From contig NZ_OU963893.1 of assembly GCF_918797525.1 (NCBI RefSeq), forward strand, positions 3,286,001 to 3,350,000: DNA of 64,000 bases. The letters are read 5' to 3'. Source of the stretch: an unidentified bacterial endosymbiont (GTDB lineage Bacteria > Pseudomonadota > Gammaproteobacteria > Enterobacterales > Enterobacteriaceae). This document shows, in pieces, positions 18,211-28,697 of this stretch. Both the position numbers and the translations under genes were made by a program. Positions within the stretch are counted from its first letter, which is position 1. The number at the start of each line of letters is the position of its first letter. The notes beneath the pieces were generated by a model. It did not search any database, was not told the origin of the DNA, and saw nothing but the letters and a program-made list of their open reading frames with translations.

Positions 18211-18564
18211 AACCACCTCAAATGTGCTTCAAGTAAGTCCGTAAGTTTTAAATATATCAAAAAATCTTTTGAAACTCTTTGAGAATAGTAATGTCTAATG
18301 AAATTTTTCCTGTAACAAAATATTTCCAACATCAGCTATCTCTCTAAAATCTCGCAGATTTTCCTCTTTTAAATGCTGATTTTGCGCGTCAATGGCACCG
18401 CATTCATCCAGATTATTCCTAAACTGAACGCTGCGAAATCCACCAAAGCTTTACCATTCTACGCATTTAACCGCGTTTTTTTTCAACGGCGACTCAACCG
18501 TTGCAGCATATTTACATTACACTGCTGCTTTTACGTTGCCTGACATAAATTGACAGGAGAAAGG
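18211..18564. promoter_or_regulatory. Divergent ompX-rhtA intergenic region
   Basis: 354 bp, AT-rich on the ompX side, carrying the ompX leader and promoter and the rhtA promoter. A CAACGG...CCGTTG hairpin lies near 18485-18504. No ORF or known RNA was recognised. Confidence 0.5.
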
Positions 18565-19453
18565 ATGCCAGGGTTATCCCGCAAAACGCCGGTCTGGATG
18601 CCGGTTGCTATAATACTGATTGCCATGCTCTCCATTCAAAGCGGTGCCTCGCTGGCAAAATCGCTTTTCCCCGCTGGTGGGCGCTCCTGGTGTTACCGCG
18701 CTGCGTATCGCGCTGGGCACCGCTATCCTGGTGGTCATTTTCAAACCGTGGCGTTTACGCTTCAAAAAGGAACAGCGCGCGCCGCTGCTGTTTTACGGGC
18801 TATCGCTGGGTGGAATGAACTATCTGTTCTATCTCTCTATCCAGACCATCCCACTGGGGATCGCCGTTGCGCTTGAGTTTACCGGCCCGCTGGCGGTGGC
18901 GCTCTTTTCTTCCCGCCGCCCGGTGGATTTTATCTGGGTCGTGCTGGCCGTTCTCGGGCTGTGGTTTTTACTCCCGCTGGGCCAGGATGTCTCGCATATC
19001 GACCTGACGGGGGCCGCACTGGCGCTGGGCGCTGGAGCCTGCTGGGCGATTTATATTCTTTCCGGGCAGCGCGCCGGGGAAGAACACGGCCCGGCGACCG
19101 TCGCGCTGGGTTCGTTGATTGCCGCCATTATCTTTGTGCCAGTCGGTATGGCGCAGGCGACAGATTCCATCTGGCAATGGTCGATTCTGCCGGTAGGGCT
19201 CGCCGTTGCGATCCTCTCTACGGCTCTCCCCTACTCTCTGGAGATGATTGCCCTCACCCGCCTGCCGACGCGTATCTTTGGCACGCTGATGAGCATGGAG
19301 CCCGCCCTGGCCGCCGTTTCTGGCATGGTGTTTCTGGGGGAGACCTTAACGCTGACCCAGACGCTGGCGCTCTGCTCCATCATCGTGGCCTCTATGGGAT
19401 CAACATTGACAATGCGCCCGGAGCCAAAAGTACAAAAAGTCGACATCAATTAA
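18565..19453 (+). pseudogene. rhtA: Threonine/homoserine exporter RhtA, frameshifted
   Basis: Encodes the 10-helix DMT/EamA-family exporter RhtA (295 aa in E. coli), which expels threonine and homoserine. The N-terminus (MPGLSRKTPVWMPVAIILIAMLSIQSGASLAKSLFP) reads from ATG 18565 behind AGGAGAAAGG. At the CCCC run 18669-18672 the frame is lost; removing one C restores LVGAPGVTALRIALG and the rest to 19453 without another defect. In this conserved gene a base-calling error is as likely as a real mutation. If real, only a 108-residue product would be made. Divergent from ompX. Confidence 0.9.
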
Positions 19454-19462
19454 TGCCGCCGC

Positions 19463-19490
19463 TTCTGCATGGCTTAACGGCCATGCAGAA
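19463..19490 (+). terminator. Hairpin downstream of rhtA
   Basis: TTCTGCATGGC and GCCATGCAGAA form an 11-bp perfect stem around a 6-base loop, 10 bp after the rhtA stop. No U-tract follows, so termination is uncertain. Confidence 0.5.
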
Positions 19491-19650
19491 TAAAGGCCAT
19501 TTCGGGCTTAATAATATTTACTTACAGGTGATGGGTTGTTTCTTAAATAGCCTCTGTACCAGCAGAGCGTAAAGTAAATTAAGATTGCTCTGCATCATAT
19601 TCAATCATACATATAAAAATCATACAGTTATAAATTCAACAACCTTGACG

Positions 19651-19665
19651 CTATTAAACCAATAG
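19651..19665 (+). promoter_or_regulatory. Possible OxyR core at dps
   Basis: CTAT-N7-ATAG matches the central part of the OxyR motif and lies about 30-45 bp before the dps -10 element. The outer half-sites are not visible. dps is an OxyR target in E. coli. Confidence 0.4.
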
Positions 19666-19694
19666 GCGCCACCAAACCGCAGGCAAAAATTTGG

Positions 19695-19703
19695 TGCTAT
19701 ACT
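19695..19703 (+). promoter_or_regulatory. dps extended -10 promoter
   Basis: TGC-TATACT is an extended -10 with C at -13, the form favoured by sigma-S, about 50 bp before the dps start, consistent with stationary-phase expression. Confidence 0.55.
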
Positions 19704-19714
19704 GAATCCCGTAA

Positions 19715-20254
<540 letters not shown>

Positions 20255-20275
20255 TTCCTTCCGATGTTTCCTCAA

Positions 20276-20298
20276 ACCCTCGCTCCGGCGGGGGTTTT
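20276..20298 (+). terminator. dps terminator
   Basis: ACCCTCGC-TCCG-GCGGGGGT stem-loop followed by TTTT. Confidence 0.8.
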
Positions 20299-20442
20299 GC
20301 ACATTTATGGTGCGCAGTTTTCACCTGCACGCCTGCGAAAGTGAGCAAAATGTAATAATTACCTCACACAACCGTTAACGGAAGATTGTTTTTCCGTCAA
20401 AATATGCGCTAAATACCCGATTGTCAGCGACCCATAACGATG

Positions 20443-20472
20443 TGCACCAAAACGGTGCTCCATCATGGTGCA
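20443..20472 (+). promoter_or_regulatory. NtrC-binding sites upstream of glnH
   Basis: TGCACC-N5-GGTGCT at 20443-20459 matches the NtrC consensus closely; a second overlapping copy, TGCTCC-N5-GGTGCA, spans 20456-20472. They lie about 75-105 bp before a sigma-54 promoter, the usual enhancer distance. Confidence 0.75.
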
Positions 20473-20542
20473 ATAAAAGATCCTTGCTCTGTTTATTGTG
20501 CAATGCGTGACATCCTCCCCTATGCAAAACAACAGGTTGTAA

Positions 20543-21358
<816 letters not shown>

Positions 21359-21382
21359 TTCAGCCTGATCGATCAGGTACTG

Positions 21383-21418
21383 TAAAGCCCGGCGGCGCTT
21401 GCGCCTACCGGGCCTACA
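21383..21418. repeat. REP-like palindromic element between glnH and glnP
   Basis: AAGCCCGGCGGCGCTTGCGCC followed by TACCGGGCCTACA has the inner and outer stems and the CCTACA tail of enterobacterial REP/PU elements. Probably stabilises glnH mRNA or attenuates read-through. Confidence 0.75.
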
Positions 21419-21476
21419 ATTTTAGTCATCCCTCTGGCTAATTTTTTGTTCTCATCACGGTATACAGGAATACATC

Positions 21477-22136
21477 ATGCAGTTTGACTGGAGCGCCATC
21501 TGGCCAGCCATTCCTCTGTTGCTTGAAGGCGCCAAAATGACCCTGTGGATTTCGGTCCTCGGTCTGGTTGGCGGGTTGATCATCGGTCTTGTCGCCGGTT
21601 TCGCCCGCACCTACGGCGGCTGGATTGCCAACCACATCGCACTGGTTTTCATCGAAGTGATCCGCGGCACGCCGATTGTCGTACAGGTCATGTTCATTTA
21701 CTTCGCCCTGCCAATGGCCTTTAACGACCTGCGCATTGACCCGTTCAGCGCCGCCGTCGTGACCATTATGATCAACTCGGGAGCTTATATCGCGGAAATT
21801 ACCCGTGGCGCGGTCCTGTCGATTCATAAAGGTTTCAGCGAAGCCGGTCTGGCATTGGGCCTTTCTCGTCGCGAAACCATCCGCCACGTGATTCTGCCGC
21901 TGGCGCTGCGTCGCATGCTGCCACCGCTGGGCAACCAGTGGATCATCAGTATTAAAGACACCTCGCTGTTTATTGTAATCGGCGTTGCTGAACTGACCCG
22001 CCAGGGCCAGGAGATTATTGCTGGCAACTTCCGTGCGCTGGAAATCTGGAGTGCGGTGGCCGTTGTCTACCTGATAATCACGCTGGTTCTGAGCTTTGTA
22101 CTGCGTCGTCTTGAAAGAAGGATGAAAATCCTGTGA
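21477..22136 (+). CDS. glnP: Glutamine ABC transporter permease GlnP
   Basis: A 219-residue inner-membrane protein of the HisMQ/GlnP family with about five helices. The EAA loop contacting the ATPase is [32 protein letters not shown] (about 120-152). Forms a homodimeric channel with two GlnQ subunits. Its TGA overlaps the glnQ GTG by four bases (GTGA), so translation is coupled. Confidence 0.97.
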   Translation: MQFDWSAIWPAIPLLLEGAKMTLWISVLGLVGGLIIGLVAGFARTYGGWIANHIALVFIEVIRGTPIVVQVMFIYFALPMAFNDLRIDPFSAAVVTIMINSGAYIAEITRGAVLSIHKGFSEAGLALGLSRRETIRHVILPLALRRMLPPLGNQWIISIKDTSLFIVIGVAELTRQGQEIIAGNFRALEIWSAVAVVYLIITLVLSFVLRRLERRMKIL

Positions 22137-22855
22137 TTGAATTTAAAAACGTTTCCAAGCACTTTGGTCCAACCCAGGTGCTGCACAATATCGATTTGAA
22201 CGTTAAACAGGGTGAAGTGGTGGTGATTATCGGGCCATCCGGCTCCGGTAAGTCCACGCTGTTGCGCTGCATCAACAAGCTGGAAGAGATAACCAGCGGC
22301 GAGCTGATCGTCGACGGTCTGAAGGTCAATGACCCGAAAGTCGATGATCGTCTGATTCGTCAGGAAGCGGGCATGGTGTTCCAGCAGTTCTATCTCTTCC
22401 CGCACCTGACGGCGCTGGAAAACGTGATGTTTGGCCCGCTGCGCGTGCGCGGCGCCAACAAAGCGGCAGCGCAAGCGCTGGCGAAAGACTTGCTGGCGAA
22501 GGTCGGCCTGGCCGAACGTGCGCATCACTACCCCTCGGAGCTTTCAGGTGGCCAGCAGCAGCGCGTAGCCATTGCCCGCGCGCTGGCGGTTAAGCCGAAG
22601 ATGATGCTGTTTGATGAACCAACCTCCGCGCTCGACCCGGAGTTGCGCCATGAAGTCTTGAAAGTCATGCAGGATCTGGCCGAGGAAGGGATGACAATGG
22701 TTATCGTGACGCACGAAATCGGCTTTGCTGAGAAGGTCGCCTCTCGGCTGATCTTCATTGATAAAGGCCGCATCGCAGAAGACGGTAACCCGCAGGCGCT
22801 TATCGCCAACCCGCCAAGCCAGCGTCTGCAGGAGTTTCTGCAGCACGTCTCCTGA
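22133..22855 (+). CDS. glnQ: Glutamine ABC transporter ATPase GlnQ
   Basis: A 240-residue polar-amino-acid ATPase. Walker [11 protein letters not shown]-loop [16 protein letters not shown], signature [15 protein letters not shown], Walker [14 protein letters not shown] and H-loop [12 protein letters not shown] are all intact. The start is GTG at 22133, overlapping the glnP stop as in E. coli. Last gene of glnHPQ, ending at a strong terminator. Confidence 0.98.
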   Translation: MIEFKNVSKHFGPTQVLHNIDLNVKQGEVVVIIGPSGSGKSTLLRCINKLEEITSGELIVDGLKVNDPKVDDRLIRQEAGMVFQQFYLFPHLTALENVMFGPLRVRGANKAAAQALAKDLLAKVGLAERAHHYPSELSGGQQQRVAIARALAVKPKMMLFDEPTSALDPELRHEVLKVMQDLAEEGMTMVIVTHEIGFAEKVASRLIFIDKGRIAEDGNPQALIANPPSQRLQEFLQHVS

Positions 22856-22871
22856 CAGCCCTCTCCACATC

Positions 22872-22896
22872 AAGCCGGGCATGCCCGGCTTTTTTA
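22872..22896 (+). terminator. glnHPQ terminator
   Basis: AAGCCGGGC-AT-GCCCGGCTT perfect stem followed by T5. Confidence 0.92.
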
Positions 22897-22979
22897 CGCC
22901 AGATTGTTCCCAAAAATCCCCCCGCGCTCCTCGCCCTCTATACTTATCATTTTGTTGCACATTTTCACTGGAGAGTGCC

Positions 22980-25190
22980 GTGCCGTGGATCCTGTTGTTA
23001 CTTTGCCTGTTTAGTGCGCCCTCGCTTGCCGTGGCGATCCCCGGTGTCACCACCGGAACGACTGCCACCCAGGAGACAGCAACGCCAGCCGAGCCGGACG
23101 TTGAAAAGAAAAAAGCAGCCTACACCGCCCTTGCTGATGTCCTTGAGAACGAGACATCACGCCAGGCGTTGATTGGTCAACTGCGCAAAGTCGCCGCCAC
23201 GCCGACGCAGGAAAAGGTGCCCACCATTACGCCGCCGGAGGTTGAAGAGCAGAAAACGGTTCTGGAGAATGTGACCGACGTAGGCCGCCACTACGGCGAA
23301 GCCCTCTCCTCGCGCTTCGCCCAGCTCTACCGCAACCTGATTGGCTCGCCTCACAAGCCGTTCAATCCGCAGACATTTTCAACCGCCGCCAGACAGTTTT
23401 TGATGCTGGCCGGGGCAGTCTTTATCTTTTACTGGCTGGCACGCCTGTGTGCCTGGCCGTTCTACAAAAAAATGGGCCACTGGGGGCGAAAAAAGAACCA
23501 GCAAAAGAGCAGCTGGCTACATCTGCCCGCAATGATCACAGGGGCTTTTATTATCGATTTACTGCTGCTGTCCCTGACGCTGTTTGTCGGTCAACTGGTG
23601 GCGGACAGCCTTAACGCCGGAAATAAAACTATCGCCTTCCAGCAGGCGCTGTTCCTTAATGCTTTTGCCCTGATTGAGTTCTTTAAGGCGTTGCTGCGGG
23701 TGATCTTTTGCCCACGCGTGCCGGAATTACGGCCTTTTGCCATCAAGGATGATAGCGCCAGATATTGGGCCTTACGGCTTAGCGTGTTAAGCGGGCTGAT
23801 TGGTTACGGTTTGCTGGTGGCGGTGCCAATCATTTCCAATCAGGTCAACGTGCAGTTCGGCGCACTGGCAAATGTATTGATTATGCTCTGTATTACCGTC
23901 TGGGCCCTGTACCTGATCTTCCATAATAAAAAAGCCATCACCGAGGGGTTGTTACACCTTGCCGACCGCTCTCTCTCCTTCTTTAGCCTGTTTATTCGCG
24001 CTTTTGCGCTGGTATGGCATTGGCTGGCGAGCGCTTACTTTATTGTGCTGTGCTTCTTCTCCCTGTTCGATCCCGGCAATAGCCTGAAATTTATGATGGG
24101 GGCGACGTTTAAAAGCCTGGCGATTATCGGTATTGCGGCGTTTGTCTCTGGCCTGCTTTCCCGCTGGATCTCAAAAACGATCACCCTGTCGGCGCCGGTC
24201 CAGCACAGTTACCCGGAGTTGCAAAAACGGGTCAACGGCTGGATGTCGGTATCGCTCAAGGTGGCGCGCATTCTCACCGTCTGCGTGGCAGTTATGTTGC
24301 TCCTGAACGCCTGGGGATTATTTGATTTTTGGAACTGGCTACACAACGGTGCTGGTGAAAAGACCGTCGATATTTTAATTCGTATTGCGCTGATCCTCTT
24401 CTTCTCCGCCGTGGGCTGGACGCTGCTGGCAAGCCTTATCGAGAACCGCCTGGTGTCTGATATTCACGGCCGGCCCCTGCCGAGCGCGCGTGCTCGCACG
24501 TTACTGACGCTGTTTCGCAACGCGCTGGCGGTCATCATCAGCACCATTACGATAATGATTGTACTCTCAGAAATCGGCGTCAATATCGCGCCGCTGCTGG
24601 CGGGTGCGGGTGCGCTGGGGCTGGCTATCTCTTTCGGTTCGCAAACCCTGGTGAAAGACATTATCACCGGCATCTTTATTCAGTTTGAAAACGGGATGAA
24701 TACCGGGGACCTGGTAACCATTGGGCCACTCACCGGTACGGTTGAACGGATGTCCATCCGCTCCGTTGGCGTGCGCCAGGACACCGGGGCGTACCATATC
24801 ATTCCGTGGTCATCAATAACGACGTTCGCCAACTTTGTCAGGGGCATTGGTTCGGTGGTAGCCAACTACGATGTTGATCGCCATGAAGATGCAGATAAAG
24901 CAAAACAGGCGCTGCGTGACGCGGTCGAAGAATTGATGGCGATGGAGGATATTCGCGGTCTGGTGATTGGGGAGCCTTCATATGCCGGCATTGTGGGGTT
25001 AACGAATACGGCGTTTACCTTGCGCGTGTCATTCACCACTCAGCCTCTGAAACAGTGGACGGTACGCTTTGCCCTCGACAGCATGGTGAAAAAACACTTT
25101 GATCTGGCAGACGTGCGGATGCCGGTACAGACGTACCAGGTGTTACCGACGCCGGCAACGCCGCTACCACCACAGGCACCGACGTTATAA
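22980..25190 (+). CDS. ybiO: Large MscS-type mechanosensitive channel YbiO
   Basis: A 736-residue MscS-family channel, close to the 741 of E. coli YbiO. A signal peptide (about 1-18), a periplasmic Ala/Pro/Lys-rich region with coiled-coil character (about 25-120), multiple membrane helices (about 130-540) and the MscS core follow. The pore helix lies in the IAPLLAGAGALGLAISFGSQTLVKDIITG stretch, and the C-terminal vestibule includes NTGDLVTIGPLTGTVERMSIRSVGVR. The start is the GTG at 22980 behind GGAGAG; upstream in-frame codons overlap the glnQ terminator and are not coding. Releases solutes at osmotic downshock. Confidence 0.94.
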   Translation: MPWILLLLCLFSAPSLAVAIPGVTTGTTATQETATPAEPDVEKKKAAYTALADVLENETSRQALIGQLRKVAATPTQEKVPTITPPEVEEQKTVLENVTDVGRHYGEALSSRFAQLYRNLIGSPHKPFNPQTFSTAARQFLMLAGAVFIFYWLARLCAWPFYKKMGHWGRKKNQQKSSWLHLPAMITGAFIIDLLLLSLTLFVGQLVADSLNAGNKTIAFQQALFLNAFALIEFFKALLRVIFCPRVPELRPFAIKDDSARYWALRLSVLSGLIGYGLLVAVPIISNQVNVQFGALANVLIMLCITVWALYLIFHNKKAITEGLLHLADRSLSFFSLFIRAFALVWHWLASAYFIVLCFFSLFDPGNSLKFMMGATFKSLAIIGIAAFVSGLLSRWISKTITLSAPVQHSYPELQKRVNGWMSVSLKVARILTVCVAVMLLLNAWGLFDFWNWLHNGAGEKTVDILIRIALILFFSAVGWTLLASLIENRLVSDIHGRPLPSARARTLLTLFRNALAVIISTITIMIVLSEIGVNIAPLLAGAGALGLAISFGSQTLVKDIITGIFIQFENGMNTGDLVTIGPLTGTVERMSIRSVGVRQDTGAYHIIPWSSITTFANFVRGIGSVVANYDVDRHEDADKAKQALRDAVEELMAMEDIRGLVIGEPSYAGIVGLTNTAFTLRVSFTTQPLKQWTVRFALDSMVKKHFDLADVRMPVQTYQVLPTPATPLPPQAPTL

Positions 25191-25208
25191 TCCGGGTAGT
25201 GGCCGGGC

Positions 25209-26120
25209 TTATTTACGGCGCTTGTTATCATCCATGAAGGACCAGCCGATAAAGCGGCTCTGTTTTTGGCCCTGCGCCATCTCTTTTTTCACCACTTTTA
25301 CCGCACCCGCCTCGGTCAGTGCCCGGTATAGCGGCGGCAGGTTATCACCGCGAGAGACCAGCGTGGTAAACCATTTGACCTGACGGCCAAAGGCTTTACT
25401 TTCCGCAATCATGCGCAGGATAAACGCCACTTCGCCGCCGTCGCACCATAGCTCATGCTGCTGACCGCCGAAATTCAGTGCCCCATCTTCCGCCTGGCCC
25501 AGGTTACGGCGTTTGCGCTCGCTGCCCGCGCGCGCGGCGGCGGCCGAATCATGAAACGGGGGGTTACACATGGTGGCATCGTAGCTTTCGTTTTTATGAA
25601 TAATGCTGTTGAAGATAGACGGGGCCTCTTTCTGACGACGTAAGCGGATCGCCCGGCTTAAGCCCGGGTTCGCGCTGATGATAGCCTGGGCGCTGGAAAA
25701 GGCTTCTGAGCCAATTTCACTTCCGGTAAAACGCCAGTTGTACTCGTGAGCGCCAATCAGCGGATAGATCAGGTTCGCCCCCGTACCGATATCCAGCACA
25801 GTGGCCTGCTGTGGGAGGATACCATTGTTCTCTTCAGCCAGCAGGTCTGCGAGATGGTGGACATAATCCGCGCGTCCCGGCACCGGCGGGCAGAGGAAGC
25901 CTTCAGGAATGTCCCAGTGCGCCACACCGTAGTAGTGGGCCAGTAGCGCCCTATTCAACGTTTTAACAGCCTGTGGATCGGCAAAATTAACCGAAGGTTC
26001 ACCGCCCGGCGTCTGTACGATAAAATTCTGAAGTTCCGGGCAACTCAGGCACAGCGCCTGCATATCGTAACGACTGCGGTGGCGATTGCGCGGGTGCAAT
26101 CCCGGCTTTTGGGAAGTCAT
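25209..26120 (-). CDS. rlmF: 23S rRNA m6A1618 methyltransferase RlmF
   Basis: A 303-residue SAM-dependent methyltransferase matching E. coli RlmF (YbiN, 308 aa), which methylates N6 of A1618 in 23S rRNA. SAM-binding motif I is [16 protein letters not shown] and the adenine N6-methylation motif is [12 protein letters not shown]. The C-terminus [18 protein letters not shown] is basic. Start at ATG 26120 after AAGGAGAATGCC; the frame extends upstream without support. Confidence 0.96.
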   Translation of the reverse strand: MTSQKPGLHPRNRHRSRYDMQALCLSCPELQNFIVQTPGGEPSVNFADPQAVKTLNRALLAHYYGVAHWDIPEGFLCPPVPGRADYVHHLADLLAEENNGILPQQATVLDIGTGANLIYPLIGAHEYNWRFTGSEIGSEAFSSAQAIISANPGLSRAIRLRRQKEAPSIFNSIIHKNESYDATMCNPPFHDSAAAARAGSERKRRNLGQAEDGALNFGGQQHELWCDGGEVAFILRMIAESKAFGRQVKWFTTLVSRGDNLPPLYRALTEAGAVKVVKKEMAQGQKQSRFIGWSFMDDNKRRK

Positions 26121-26363
26121 GGCATTCTCCTTTAAACAGCGGCGTAAGATACCCTTTGCAGGCCCAACGGTAAATATCTCTGTGCAATGCTCGAAAAAGC
26201 CCCTCAAATCAATCACCTTTATGTCTATGATTTGTAAATGAATTGTCAGTATTTATCGTTCAAAAAATAAGCAGATGATCATCAAATTTTTGCGCTAAAT
26301 CACCCTCAACAAGCTTCTAAACTTAGGAGGTATTACCCGTTGTTTCCTCCAGAGGATGTGATT

Positions 26364-26630
26364 ATGAAAAAATATCTTACTGTTGCTGTTTTTGCAGGTA
26401 CCCTCGCAACCGCGTCGTTTTCAGCCTGGTCAGTGCAGAGCCTGACGGATAGCACCGATACCCGTCAGTTACGTCCGGCAGGCACGGTTTCTGTTACCGG
26501 CGCGGCAAACCTGGACGATCTCCAGAGCAAACTTGCCGAAAAAGCGCGTGAACAAGGGGCTAAAGGTATTGTGGTCACCTCAGCCAGCGGCGATAACCGC
26601 ATGTTTGGTACCGCCACCCTCTATAAATGA
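26364..26630 (+). CDS. mcbA: YhcN-family periplasmic protein McbA
   Basis: An 88-residue DUF1471 (BhsA/McbA) protein with a signal peptide (1-23) and the family ending QLRPAGTVSVTGAANLDDLQSKLAEKAREQGAKG...MFGTATLYK, very close to E. coli McbA (YbiM), an MqsR/McbR-linked protein affecting colanic acid and biofilm. Start ATG 26364 after AGAGGATG. Divergent from rlmF. In E. coli K-12 fiu and ybiX follow; here ybiI follows directly. Confidence 0.93.
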   Translation: MKKYLTVAVFAGTLATASFSAWSVQSLTDSTDTRQLRPAGTVSVTGAANLDDLQSKLAEKAREQGAKGIVVTSASGDNRMFGTATLYK

Positions 26631-26649
26631 GTTCCCTGCAAAGATAGCG

Positions 26650-26672
26650 CCGCATCTGTAGCCGAGATGCGG
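26650..26672 (+). terminator. Hairpin between mcbA and ybiI
   Basis: CCGCATCT and AGATGCGG form an 8-bp stem with a 7-base loop, 20 bp after the mcbA stop; no U-tract. Confidence 0.45.
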
Positions 26673-26749
26673 TGGCTTCCATCCCGCTTGATTGTCCCTG
26701 TTTCCCCCCCATATTATAAAAACACGTCACTGAACATGAGGAGAATGCT

Positions 26750-27016
26750 ATGGCTTCTGGATGGGCGAATGATGATGCCGTAAATGATCAAATCAACAGT
26801 ACAATTGAAGATGCGGTAGCCCGGGCCAGGGGTGAAATTCCGCACGGTGAAAGTTTGTCTGAATGCGAGACGTGCGGCGAGCCTATCGCCCAGGCACGCC
26901 GTAAGGCCATGCCTGGGGTACGGTTATGCATTCGCTGCCAGCAGGAGAAAGATTCAAAAAAAACCTCACAAGCAGGATATAATCGTAGAGGATCGAAAGA
27001 TAGCCAGTTACGTTGA
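26750..27016 (+). CDS. ybiI: DksA/TraR-type zinc-finger protein YbiI
   Basis: An 88-residue protein, same length as E. coli YbiI, of the DksA/TraR C4 zinc-finger family. The finger is CETCGEPIAQARRKAMPGVRLCIRCQ (about residues 39-63), two CxxC pairs 17 residues apart. It lacks the long coiled coil of DksA and is nearer TraR/YbiI, which may bind RNA polymerase's secondary channel; function unproven. Conserved N-terminus MASGWANDDAVN and C-terminus NRRGSKDSQLR. Confidence 0.94.
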   Translation: MASGWANDDAVNDQINSTIEDAVARARGEIPHGESLSECETCGEPIAQARRKAMPGVRLCIRCQQEKDSKKTSQAGYNRRGSKDSQLR

Positions 27017-27233
27017 CTTTCCTTTACCTGAGATCAACGCGCAAGCGGTTTTCTTTACGCTCACGAATTTCTCTAATTCACGTAGCAAAATGTGCGCTTG
27101 GTTACTCGTCTGTAAAGCGAAGCGACAAGAAGTGTAAATAGAGGTTGTGTATTTATTAATATTCAATATGTTATTTGTCATTCAAATTTTTTGATTAACC
27201 ACGTCAATTCTCTTCGATTTTATCTTCCGCAAA

Positions 27234-27257
27234 AAAACGTGATACTTATCACATCGA
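27234..27257 (+). promoter_or_regulatory. CRP-like site before ybiJ
   Basis: CGTGA-N6-TCACA at 27238-27253, with A-rich upstream flank, matches the CRP core at 9 of 10 positions, about 50-65 bp before the ybiJ start. Confidence 0.45.
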
Positions 27258-27301
27258 CGGAACAACGTCCCTGAATCAGAATAAACTGCGAGAGATAAAC
27301 T

Positions 27302-27562
27302 ATGAAAACCATCAAATATGCTGTTGCCGCTGTTGCCCTGTCTGCTCTGTCCTTTGGCGCATTTGCCGCAGAATCAGTTTCTCCGGCACAAGCGCAGAGC
27401 ATGAACAAAATCGGTGTGGTCAGTGCAGAAGGCGCAACCACGCTGGACGGCCTGGAAGCAAAACTGGCAGAGAAAGCAGCAGCAGCGGGTGCAAGTGGAT
27501 ACACCATTACCTCCGCTAACAGCAATAACAAAATGAGCGGTACTGCGGTTATCTATAAGTAA
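27302..27562 (+). CDS. ybiJ: YhcN-family periplasmic protein YbiJ
   Basis: An 86-residue DUF1471 protein with a signal peptide (1-22, cleavage after AFA) and a mature domain MNKIGVVSAEGATTLDGLEAKLAEKAAAAGASGYTITSANSNNKMSGTAVIYK, near-identical to E. coli YbiJ. Small secreted stress proteins of this family have no catalytic motif; the role is unknown. It is a paralogue of mcbA on the other side of ybiI. Ends at a strong terminator. Confidence 0.95.
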   Translation: MKTIKYAVAAVALSALSFGAFAAESVSPAQAQSMNKIGVVSAEGATTLDGLEAKLAEKAAAAGASGYTITSANSNNKMSGTAVIYK

Positions 27563-27643
27563 CAGTTTGCATAAATGTTTTACCCTCGCTAAACCCTCTG
27601 GCGAGATGCTCCAACCCTCATTGACCTGTGTTACCCTTTGTTT

Positions 27644-27672
27644 GCCCGTCCGCCACCGGACGGGCTTTTTTT
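27644..27672 (+). terminator. ybiJ terminator
   Basis: GCCCGTCCG-CCAC-CGGACGGGC perfect 9-bp stem plus T7; it lies just past the ybiB stop on the opposite strand and may serve both. Confidence 0.93.
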
Positions 27673-27674
27673 AC

Positions 27675-28637
27675 CTAAAAAGCGTGCTGAATGCGCTGCA
27701 TTCCTGCCTCTACCGTTTCGACTTGCCCCGCGGCCAGCATGCAGCAGGCCATCTGCCGCTTAATCGAGTCTGGCACAGGAACATTGCCCGCCAGGCACTC
27801 TTCTGTCCACCGGGCGGTGGTATGCGGATCTTTTGCCTGCGGCAGAAGAAGATCGCGATGTTCTTTCCCACGTTCCAGCACGGCACGCGCGCCGGAGGAA
27901 TCGATGAGTAAGAGCTGCGGACAGCGCTGCGGATTGGCGTAAACCTCTCCTTCAGTTCCGTGCATCAAAAGGGCTCGCCCGCCAATTTCTTCGAAGAAGG
28001 TCCCGACACGCGTGACATACTCCGGGTGCGAGACGCTGGAAAGGCGAAGAGCAGCGTCTTCTGCAAACGGCGTCGCCAGTTTCGCCAGCGTATGGGCACT
28101 GTTTCGCACCCCCATGCGCCAGCGCATTTCCAGCTGTTTTTCCAGTGGCGGACACAACGCCTTAACCGGAATATAGACTGGCTGATGCCCGTCCAGCTTC
28201 GCCTGGGCTTGTCCGGCATGAAGGGTTGGTTCAATGCCCAGCAGCTCAAAAATAGTTTCCGTGAGGACGCGGGTAGGATCTTCACTGACGCCGTGTACCA
28301 CTACCGGAAAGCCGAGCTTATGCAACAGAATAGCCAGCAGCGGCGTCAGGTTAGCCTGCTTGCGCGCGCCGTTATAGCTGGGGATCACCACCGGCATCGC
28401 CCTGCCCGCAGGCGGCGTCAGGCGCAACGTTTGCGCTTGCATGGCATCATAAAAGCCACGCATTTCCGCCTCGCCTTCGCCCTTAATACGTAGCGCAATC
28501 AGGATCCCGCCCAGCTCAAGTTCCGGGACATCGCCGTTAAGCATATGGGTGTACAACGCCCGGGCTGTTTCCCGGTCAAGATCGCGGGCGTGGTTTTTCC
28601 CACGGCCTACCTCTTTGATAATTTTGCGATAATCCAC
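27675..28637 (-). CDS. ybiB: Nucleic-acid-binding TrpD2-like protein YbiB
   Basis: A 320-residue protein with the glycosyltransferase-3/anthranilate phosphoribosyltransferase (TrpD) fold, same length as E. coli YbiB. E. coli YbiB binds nucleic acids rather than acting as TrpD, and its gene is SOS-linked through dinG. The N-terminal helical domain is about 1-75. GTG start at 28637 chosen because GGGAG precedes it at good distance and the N-terminus (VDYRKIIKEVGRG) matches E. coli; the longer frame to 28655 is unsupported. Lies directly downstream of dinG and is probably co-transcribed. Confidence 0.92.
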   Translation of the reverse strand: MDYRKIIKEVGRGKNHARDLDRETARALYTHMLNGDVPELELGGILIALRIKGEGEAEMRGFYDAMQAQTLRLTPPAGRAMPVVIPSYNGARKQANLTPLLAILLHKLGFPVVVHGVSEDPTRVLTETIFELLGIEPTLHAGQAQAKLDGHQPVYIPVKALCPPLEKQLEMRWRMGVRNSAHTLAKLATPFAEDAALRLSSVSHPEYVTRVGTFFEEIGGRALLMHGTEGEVYANPQRCPQLLLIDSSGARAVLERGKEHRDLLLPQAKDPHTTARWTEECLAGNVPVPDSIKRQMACCMLAAGQVETVEAGMQRIQHAF

Positions 28638-28697
28638 GATATTTCTCCCGAACACACGTTACCGTCACTATAGCGCTGATAAATGTTCAAGGACTAC

